From positions 2,356,001 to 2,420,000 of the forward strand of contig NZ_CP045118.1 in assembly GCF_009189165.1 (NCBI RefSeq): a stretch of 64,000 nucleotides of DNA, read 5' to 3'. Made by a program: the position numbers and the translations under genes. The notes under the pieces are model-generated. The model was not told where the DNA came from. It saw only the letters and a list, made by a program, of their open reading frames with translations, and made no database searches. Shown here in pieces: positions 58,693-64,000 of this stretch. The DNA comes from Pseudomonas sp. SCB32 (GTDB taxonomy: Bacteria > Pseudomonadota > Gammaproteobacteria > Pseudomonadales > Pseudomonadaceae). Numbering within the stretch: the stretch's first letter is position 1; each line of letters begins with the position of its first letter.

Positions 58693-59145
58693 ATGCCTCT
58701 CGACGTCGAACAGCTCAAGCTCTACACCGCCCATCGCGGCCTCGCCATCCCCATGCTCGACCACCTGCAGTTCCGCCACGCACCGGCGGCGGACGGCAAG
58801 GGACCGGGCTGCATCGTCCTGCGCATCGAGCCGTACCACCTCAACGGCTGGGCCAACGCCCACGGCGGGCTGATCATGACGTTGCTCGACGTGGCCATGG
58901 CGCTCAACGCCAGCGCAACGGACGAAGCCAATCGCGGCGTGGTGACCATCGAAATGAAGACCAACTTCCTGCGCCCCGGCGGCGAAGTGGGCGAGGTGCT
59001 CGAAGCCCACGGCTCGGTGAAGCACCACACGCGCTCCATTGCCTTCTGCGAGGCCGAGCTGCGCAACAGCGCGGGCGTGGCGGTGGCTTCCGCGTCCGGC
59101 ACCTTCAAGTACGTCAACGCCCCGCGCCCGTTGGCCGATGCCTGA
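58693..59145 (+). CDS. PaaI-type hotdog acyl-CoA thioesterase
   Basis: A 150-residue hotdog thioesterase. HLNGWANAHGGLIMTLLDVAMALNA is the HGG-containing active-site helix of the PaaI/4HBT group, with VTIEMKTNFLRPGGEVGEVLEA as the following strands. It hydrolyses acyl-CoAs; chain-length preference cannot be told. Confidence 0.9.
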   Translation: MPLDVEQLKLYTAHRGLAIPMLDHLQFRHAPAADGKGPGCIVLRIEPYHLNGWANAHGGLIMTLLDVAMALNASATDEANRGVVTIEMKTNFLRPGGEVGEVLEAHGSVKHHTRSIAFCEAELRNSAGVAVASASGTFKYVNAPRPLADA

Positions 59146-59285
59146 TCGATCCCGGCTGGCGCCAGCTGTCAGTGCCGTAATCCGTCATTAAGCGGCGTAT
59201 GACGCTTCCTGCGGACTGCTCAACCTTCAGCTGTCAGACCTGGGAAGGCTCTAAGTCGGGCGCTGAAGGAGATTTCCTTGCCTTG

Positions 59286-59340
59286 TTGTCATTAATTCGT
59301 CATATAACGTAACTACATTTTTCTGTCATGAAAATGTCAC
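59286..59340 (+). promoter_or_regulatory. Two Pho boxes upstream of ppk2
   Basis: TTGTCAT-TAAT-TCGTCAT (59286-59303) and CTGTCAT-GAAA-ATGTCAC (59323-59340) both have the 7-4-7 layout of PhoB sites (CTGTCAT-N4-CTGTCAT). The second is followed 8 nt later by GAATAA, a possible -10 element, as in PhoB-activated promoters lacking a -35. The ppk2 ATG is 41 nt after the second box. Confidence 0.75.
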
Positions 59341-59380
59341 CCACGGACGAATAAGCCAGTGACGGCACAAGGCAACACTC

Positions 59381-60298
59381 ATGCTCCTCGATGACAAAAC
59401 GCTGCCCCGGCGCATCGGGCGCGACCTGCTCGACGACCGGGACGAAGAGCTGGAACTCGAACTGTTCGACGAGCTCTACGACTTTGAAGGCCTGTACCAG
59501 GGCAACCTGCAATCCCACGAAGAGCGCCTGGCGCGCCAGCGCTACTTCCACACCCTGTTCCGCCTGCAGGCCGAGCTGGTCAAACTGCAGAACTGGGTGG
59601 TGAAAACCGGCCACAAGGTCGTCATCCTCTTCGAAGGCCGCGATGCGGCGGGCAAGGGCGGCGTCATCAAACGCATCACCCAGCGCCTCAATCCCCGTGT
59701 GTGCCGCGTTGCCGCGCTGCCCGCGCCGAACGATCGCGAACGCACCCAGTGGTATTTCCAGCGCTACGTCTCGCACCTGCCGGCGGCGGGGGAGATCGTC
59801 CTGTTCGACCGCAGCTGGTACAACCGCGCCGGTGTCGAGCGGGTGATGGGCTTCTGCTCCGATGACCAGTACGAGGAATTCTTCCGCAGCGTGCCGGAGT
59901 TCGAGCGCATGCTGGCGCGCTCCGGCATCCAGTTGATCAAGTACTGGTTCTCCATCTCCGATGAAGTACAGCACTTTCGTTTTCTCGGCCGCATCCACGA
60001 CCCGCTCAAGCAGTGGAAGCTCAGCCCCATGGACCTGGAGTCGAGAAGGCGCTGGGAGGCCTACACCAAGGCCAAGGAAATCATGATCGAGCGCACCCAC
60101 ATCGCCGAAGCGCCCTGGTGGGTGGTGCACGCCGACGACAAGAAGAAGGCCCGGCTCAACTGCATCCACCACCTGTTGAGCCAGATCCCTTACGAAGAAG
60201 TCAGCCAGCCCAGCGTCGAACTCCCCGAACGCCAGCGCCACACCGACTACCGCCGCAACCCCACGCCGGAAGAACTGCTGGTGCCGGAATTCTACTGA
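59381..60298 (+). CDS. ppk2: Polyphosphate kinase 2 (class I PPK2)
   Basis: A 305-residue PPK2 that phosphorylates nucleoside diphosphates with polyphosphate, or the reverse. Walker A is EGRDAAGKGG at 85-94, and Walker B is in IVLFDRSWYNRAGVERVMGF. The lid region FRFLGRIHDPLKQWKLSPMD and C-terminal PWWVVHADDKKKARLNCI are all typical of the single-domain class. Pho boxes lie upstream, which predicts induction by phosphate starvation. The ribosome-binding site (AAGGC) is weak. Confidence 0.95.
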   Translation: MLLDDKTLPRRIGRDLLDDRDEELELELFDELYDFEGLYQGNLQSHEERLARQRYFHTLFRLQAELVKLQNWVVKTGHKVVILFEGRDAAGKGGVIKRITQRLNPRVCRVAALPAPNDRERTQWYFQRYVSHLPAAGEIVLFDRSWYNRAGVERVMGFCSDDQYEEFFRSVPEFERMLARSGIQLIKYWFSISDEVQHFRFLGRIHDPLKQWKLSPMDLESRRRWEAYTKAKEIMIERTHIAEAPWWVVHADDKKKARLNCIHHLLSQIPYEEVSQPSVELPERQRHTDYRRNPTPEELLVPEFY

Positions 60299-60318
60299 CC
60301 CGGCTCCGAATCGCTTTT

Positions 60319-60400
60319 GTAGGATGGCGTGGAGCGAAGCGATACCCATCGATCCCGCACACCGACCGCATGGGTATCGCTGCGCTCCACCCATCCTACG
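60319..60400. repeat. GTAGGATGG palindrome, copy 2
   Basis: TGTAGGATGGCGTGGAGCGA (from 60319) pairs with GCGCTCCACCCATCCTACG (to 60400). Arms match copy 1 (57376-57460). Confidence 0.85.
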
Positions 60401-60421
60401 GTGCGCCGGAGCCGACCGTAG

Positions 60422-60449
60422 GGCGTACAACCGTTCGCGGTTGTACGCC
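60422..60449. repeat. Perfect 12-bp-arm hairpin, GGCGTACAACCG
   Basis: GGCGTACAACCG and CGGTTGTACGCC around TTCG. It is part of a mosaic of palindromes after ppk2 and probably a REP-like element. Confidence 0.6.
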
Positions 60450-60512
60450 GATACACCTCAACCCATCGCGGCTCCGGGGTCCGTCCGGAGTGCCTTGGGG
60501 ATCCGGCTAAAC

Positions 60513-60539
60513 GGCGCATAACGTCGAACGTTATGCGCC
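60513..60539. repeat. Perfect hairpin GGCGCATAACGT
   Basis: GGCGCATAACGT (60513-60524) and ACGTTATGCGCC (60528-60539) lie directly beside the stop of the BRO-N gene. They may end its transcript or be another dispersed palindrome. Confidence 0.6.
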
Positions 60540-60540
60540 C

Positions 60541-61047
60541 CTACGTCCGCAGCCGCTTTGCCCAACTGCGCCAGCCCGTACGTCCGGCGATGGGCGAGCG
60601 GCCGCCGAGCACGCGGGGCAGGTCGCCGACGCTCATCCAGTAATTGTCCTGCCACTCCAGCACGTCCAGGCACTGCTTCTCGAACTGCAACTGCACATGG
60701 CGGGGGCCATTGGCGGCGAACTGGCTGCGCACCTGTGGCACTACGGTGCCGCTGATCCAGCGCCGCAGCGAGCCGTAGTCCGGCACGTTGAACAGCACCA
60801 GCGCCTGGTACACGCCGGATTCGCTCACCAGCACGTAGTCGAGTTCGAGGTCGTCTTCGGTCAGCAGCCGTTCCTGGCGAATCTGGTCATCGGCCATGCG
60901 CATGGCCATGCGTTCTTCGTGCGGGTAGCCCGTCACGCGGCAGAAGTCGGAGAGGATGAACCAGACCTGATCGTCGATCAGGAGGGCGCGCAGTTGGCGG
61001 CGATTGCGGATGAAGGGGAGTGGGGTAAGGAGGGATGAATCGTCCAT
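60541..61047 (-). CDS. BRO-N domain protein
   Basis: A 168-residue protein with an N-terminal BRO-N domain (about 15-110: LRALLIDDQVWFILSDFCRVTGYP, then DLELDYVLVSESGVYQALVLFNVPDYGSLRRWISGTVVPQVR). The domain is common in phage antirepressors and viral BRO proteins and binds DNA or regulates repressors. No phage genes are near it and its base composition is like the core genome. The start may be the ATG at 61047 (used here) or the in-frame GTG at 61056. Confidence 0.85.
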   Translation of the reverse strand: MDDSSLLTPLPFIRNRRQLRALLIDDQVWFILSDFCRVTGYPHEERMAMRMADDQIRQERLLTEDDLELDYVLVSESGVYQALVLFNVPDYGSLRRWISGTVVPQVRSQFAANGPRHVQLQFEKQCLDVLEWQDNYWMSVGDLPRVLGGRSPIAGRTGWRSWAKRLRT

Positions 61048-61254
61048 TTCAGTCACATCTCTATCACGAGCAGACCACCAGCGGACGATGTTGGATCAGC
61101 AGCCACACGAACCAACACGCCGCGTTCCGGTGGACGGCCCAAATGGTTGGGCCGCCGATACAGATCGGCGATTGTCTCTGAGTGTTCGGGCTGCTAATCC
61201 CGGCCCCGTCGGTTTCACGGGGCCAGATGAGGCTAAGGAAAGAGGGGGATACGG

Positions 61255-62451
61255 TCAAGTCGGGATATTGTCTAAATCAGGTAGTTCAAATTCGAGTGAG
61301 TCAGATTCGAATTCTTCAATAATTTTCTGGTTATAGTCGTCAAGGTATTGCTGCAGGGCTGCTCTATCTATTAGGCGAACTAATGCTGAGTTGGCAAGCT
61401 CTTTTGCGGAATTTGTAAAGTATGAATTGGTTACAACCATGGCCTCGTCGCAGCCATAAAATGCCTTGGCGGATATCGCTTGCTGGACTGCAGAGTTGCC
61501 AACTGATCCCGAGTAATTTTTTGCTTGAATAACTATTTTCTTGCCAAATCTGCTTACAAAGAGATCGGCTCCTTGATCGGCGGTTCTTTTGGTTTCCTCA
61601 ACGTCGTAGCCGATGGTCTGGAAAATTTTTACCAAGAAGTCTTCGAATTGAAATCCATCCATGGCGTCAACAAGGTACATTGTGACGAACTTGTTCGGGT
61701 TGAAGTTTTCTAGCTGAGCGCCAAGTCTATTTACCAGTATGTCGAAGTGAATTTTTTCGCAGTGCATCAAGAGACTTTTTAGATTGCTCCATGCCAAAAG
61801 GGCGGTTCCTGGGGTGCTGACCGCTTGATGGTTGTAGTTCATCTCGGAAAATTGAATGTTGTTCTCCCATAAGAAGTAGAAAAATAATGAGAGATCGCTT
61901 CTAAATGTGGTTCCTGATTCTTGGATCCAAGATGTAAGTGTTTGGCGAAGTGATGGCTTAATATGTCGGCTAAGCTCGCGGGAGAATCCACTATATATGG
62001 AGTTGAATGCTGTGGTAAGGAGTAGCTTGTCGAGTAGCTTTGGGAGGCCTTCGAGTTCGTTGAATCCCTTTCTAATTAGAACTTCTCTGAATAGCTCTCG
62101 ATCAGAATAGGTGCCATCTATTCGCGCGCCAACGGTGCTGGCGTCGTTTGGCGTGGAGGTAAAATCGCGCGTAGTATGAATAAAGTTTGTAAAATATGGC
62201 TTTTTTAGCTCTGAATATTTTCTTAGTACATTGCTTAATAGTTCGTTAAGCTGAGCTTGTTCTTTCTTTTTTCCGATAAAATCTTGGATTATCCCCTTGG
62301 ATTTGTACTGGAAGTCTGGGTAAAAGGACGGGTCTAAAGGTGTTAGGTCCCTTGCGGTGATGCTTCCCGATGTTTGAGAGGAAGAGGGGGTGCACCACGG
62401 GCAGTTTGTTTCGAATGTGGTCTTTTTGCAGGTGTTGCATTGATATATCAT
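61255..62451 (-). CDS. Zinc-ribbon Mrr-like restriction endonuclease
   Basis: A 398-residue protein. An N-terminal CxxC-CxxC zinc ribbon (Cys5, Cys8, Cys17, Cys20) is followed by an unrecognised helical middle (about 60-250). The C-terminal Mrr_cat nuclease domain runs from EDFLVKIFQTIGYDVEETKR through ADQGADLFVSRFGKKIVIQA to VVTNSYFTNSAKELAN. The GAD and QAK residues are the PD-(D/E)xK-type active site. Mrr nucleases cut modified or foreign DNA. AGGAGG lies 7 nt before the ATG. DNA is clearly AT-rich compared with its neighbours, a sign of horizontal transfer. An HNH gene lies 67 nt upstream. Confidence 0.88.
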   Translation of the reverse strand: MIYQCNTCKKTTFETNCPWCTPSSSQTSGSITARDLTPLDPSFYPDFQYKSKGIIQDFIGKKKEQAQLNELLSNVLRKYSELKKPYFTNFIHTTRDFTSTPNDASTVGARIDGTYSDRELFREVLIRKGFNELEGLPKLLDKLLLTTAFNSIYSGFSRELSRHIKPSLRQTLTSWIQESGTTFRSDLSLFFYFLWENNIQFSEMNYNHQAVSTPGTALLAWSNLKSLLMHCEKIHFDILVNRLGAQLENFNPNKFVTMYLVDAMDGFQFEDFLVKIFQTIGYDVEETKRTADQGADLFVSRFGKKIVIQAKNYSGSVGNSAVQQAISAKAFYGCDEAMVVTNSYFTNSAKELANSALVRLIDRAALQQYLDDYNQKIIEEFESDSLEFELPDLDNIPT

Positions 62452-62518
62452 GTTTGGCCTCCTGCTGGTTAGCCTTTGGCGGAAAGGCTATTTGGCGATA
62501 AATTACAGTCGTGCGCTC

Positions 62519-63139
62519 TTAGCCAAAATGCTTCTCTCGGTGGCAGTTCGGGCACAAAGCAATCGCATTTCTTACTGTGTCTTCACCGCCATTTGCGAGC
62601 GGTAGACAGTGGTGTACTTCGAGGTAAGGAGAATTATCAGATTTGCGATTGAAGGGCGCAGGCTGCTTGCAGTCCTCACATTTCCCCTTCGCACGTAGCA
62701 ATACCTCGGCGACCACATCGGGATTACGGTTAAACACCACCGTGCGGACAGTTTTCTTGCTCGGCTTCTTCGGTGCATTTGCCAGACGGTCTCTGCGCTG
62801 TTCGGCTGAGTCTTGAAGTGCTTCTTTTACGGATTGCAGGAAGTCGTCTTGCATGGTTGCTGCTTCGTTCTGCGAGCCTTGCCGATACTCCGCGTACATC
62901 ACCAGGGCGCGGCGATACATGTCTTTCCCGTGCGTATTGAGTTGTAGGATTTCCTTGGTTGGGTCGAACTTCTGGCAAATGACGGCGAAGGCTGCACTGG
63001 TCTTGATATCGCCGAGTGAGAAGTCGCCTTGGTCAAAGTGCATTGCCAAATCTTTAAGGCGGCCGTCGATAGGGCCCGTGTAGTTCTGGATGGTTTTTGG
63101 GCTTTTGCCTTGGGCGATCAACCAGTCTTTGAATGTCAT
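62519..63139 (-). CDS. HNH endonuclease with integrase-like N-terminal segment
   Basis: A 206-residue protein. The C-terminal HNH nuclease (about 150-206) has zinc-binding CEDCKQPAPF and CPNCHREKHFG and the core LEVHHCLPLANGGEDTVRNAIA, similar to McrA-type enzymes. The first 35 residues (FKDWLIAQGKSPKTIQNYTG) resemble the SAM-like core-binding domain of tyrosine recombinases, without the catalytic domain. A Gln/Lys-rich linker joins them. It is the first gene of an AT-rich two-gene unit with the Mrr nuclease, probably a type IV restriction or other defence module. Confidence 0.83.
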   Translation of the reverse strand: MTFKDWLIAQGKSPKTIQNYTGPIDGRLKDLAMHFDQGDFSLGDIKTSAAFAVICQKFDPTKEILQLNTHGKDMYRRALVMYAEYRQGSQNEAATMQDDFLQSVKEALQDSAEQRRDRLANAPKKPSKKTVRTVVFNRNPDVVAEVLLRAKGKCEDCKQPAPFNRKSDNSPYLEVHHCLPLANGGEDTVRNAIALCPNCHREKHFG

Positions 63140-63200
63140 CTACCGCAAACTCTCTTGCCGCTGAATCTCAGTTGCTGCTTCTCTGCGTATCGGGCGAGGC

Positions 63201-64000
63201 TCATTCCCCGTCCACTCCGTTGCGCTGATGCCGATAAACACTCACCGCCTCATAAACCGCTTTCCGCAAACGGTTGATGCCACCAATGGGCTGGTGCTCG
63301 GGCAGTGCATGCCAGGGGTTGTAGGAAATGTTGTCGCACGCGAAGTTCTGCTCGCGGCTGTCGAAGTCCTGGGCGGGGATGCTGACGGTGGCGACGGTCT
63401 GGAAGGGGGCGTCCTTTTCGCTCCATTCGACGCTGGTGTCTTCGATGGGCATGTATTGGCTCGGGTCCTGTTTCTGCACTTGCAGGGCGAAGCAGGCGGG
63501 TACGCGGTCGACCGAGAGTTGCTGGTACATGGCGGTGCGCAGGAAGTTGGGCTGCTTTTCGTTGAGCTTGGGGAGCTGGTAGGCCGGGCAGCCATCGGTC
63601 ATGGGGATGACGCGGTATTTGATGTTGTTCGCCTCGCCCAGTTTGTAGGGCGCGATGCCGTTGTAGCCGGCCTGGAGCGGGCTGTCGGGGGCGGGGGCGA
63701 GGGTTTGCAGGGCGATGATCAGGTGGCGGAGTTCCCAGGTATTGGGCTTCCAACTGGGGAAGAAGGCGCCGATCTGCTGGCCGCTGGCCTGGGCGGCGAA
63801 GTTCTGCCGGTATTCGGCGACGTCGCGGACGAAGAACACCGAATGGTTGAACATGACGAAGTCCTGCTCGGTGTCGTGGCCTTTGCCGGGCATCAGCTTG
63901 GCTCCGGGGACATCGAGCAGTTTGATGGCCATACCGCGGGCGTCGCGGGCGCTGTCGAACTGCGGGTAGGGGTTGCCGTTGGAGAAGCGGACCATGGCCT
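63201..64000 (-). CDS. Catalase-family protein, 5' end outside the window
   Basis: The C-terminal part (264+ residues) of a heme catalase-like protein. MVRFSNGNPYPQFDSARDARGMAIKLLD is the conserved region preceding the heme pocket (RFS motif), followed by DFVMFNHSVFFVRD. It resembles the small catalase-related group (no NADPH domain). The ATG near 63995 is internal to the family alignment, so the real start is beyond the right edge. The gene is core-like in composition. Confidence 0.87.
   Translation of the reverse strand, partial: AMVRFSNGNPYPQFDSARDARGMAIKLLDVPGAKLMPGKGHDTEQDFVMFNHSVFFVRDVAEYRQNFAAQASGQQIGAFFPSWKPNTWELRHLIIALQTLAPAPDSPLQAGYNGIAPYKLGEANNIKYRVIPMTDGCPAYQLPKLNEKQPNFLRTAMYQQLSVDRVPACFALQVQKQDPSQYMPIEDTSVEWSEKDAPFQTVATVSIPAQDFDSREQNFACDNISYNPWHALPEHQPIGGINRLRKAVYEAVSVYRHQRNGVDGE

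Overview
The window is a stretch of a high-GC Pseudomonas chromosome. From memory, the gene order closely follows P. aeruginosa PAO1 around PA1810-PA1849: paired peptide-binding proteins, mltD, gloB, methyltransferase, rnhA, dnaQ, ldcA, permease, dienoyl-CoA isomerase, fimL, nudC, SDR, phosphotransferase, SCP2, sohB, MDR oxidoreductase, TetR, cysI, metH, cti, nfuA, MFS. It differs from PAO1 at several junctions and carries dispersed repeats that suggest a relative such as the P. nitroreducens/citronellolis/knackmussii type. Species level is not provable here. I see no tRNA, rRNA, CRISPR, integrase or IS transposase.

Layout: 1-3562 two tandem periplasmic peptide-binding proteins (the first runs off the left edge). 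3669-8233 housekeeping: MltD, GloB, a methyltransferase, RNase HI and the DnaQ proofreading subunit. 8951-15050 a lysine decarboxylase and its likely cadaverine antiporter, separated by a c-di-GMP GGDEF-EAL gene. 15287-18651 a dienoyl-CoA isomerase, the type IV pilus regulator FimL and NudC. 18812-28806 mostly acyl-CoA and lipid-type functions (SDR, ACAD10-like phosphotransferase, SCP2, MDR reductase, hotdog protein, hydrolase) with SohB and a TetR regulator. 28969-31114 assimilatory sulfite reductase with its DUF934 partner. 31365-36204 small or conserved genes and a MATE transporter.

36355-43657 is the most interesting part. It is a lower-GC accessory block on the minus strand. A 49-residue peptide with a double-glycine leader and a Cys-Cys/Pro/Gly-rich core (43508-43657, too short for ordinary ORF calling) is followed by an HlyD-type adaptor, a C39-peptidase ABC exporter with a complete Cys-His-Asp triad, a TolC-type outer-membrane channel and an LpxL-like acyltransferase. 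These read as one export operon (the last four tightly coupled). An orphan usher-type fimbrial subunit follows. I infer a secreted, possibly acylated peptide (microcin-like or signal). No immunity gene is recognisable.

44400-53903 returns to core genes: MetH, Cti, NfuA, an MFS transporter, DUF1272 and a GlxA-type regulator. In PAO1 the tse1-tsi1 pair lies between metH and cti; here it is absent. 54074-60298 holds Lpd, an M14 cytosolic-type carboxypeptidase, small unknowns, a thioesterase and a PPK2 with two good Pho boxes upstream. 60541-63139 has a BRO-N protein and an AT-rich two-gene restriction module (HNH nuclease plus zinc-ribbon Mrr nuclease). A catalase-family gene runs off the right edge.

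Intergenic DNA is rich in palindromic repeats: two REP families (TAGGAGCGGACTC and AGGAGCGAGCTTGC types), a GTAGGATGG palindrome in two copies, a 143-bp element with inverted termini, and a GTTACTTTCT inverted-repeat element.
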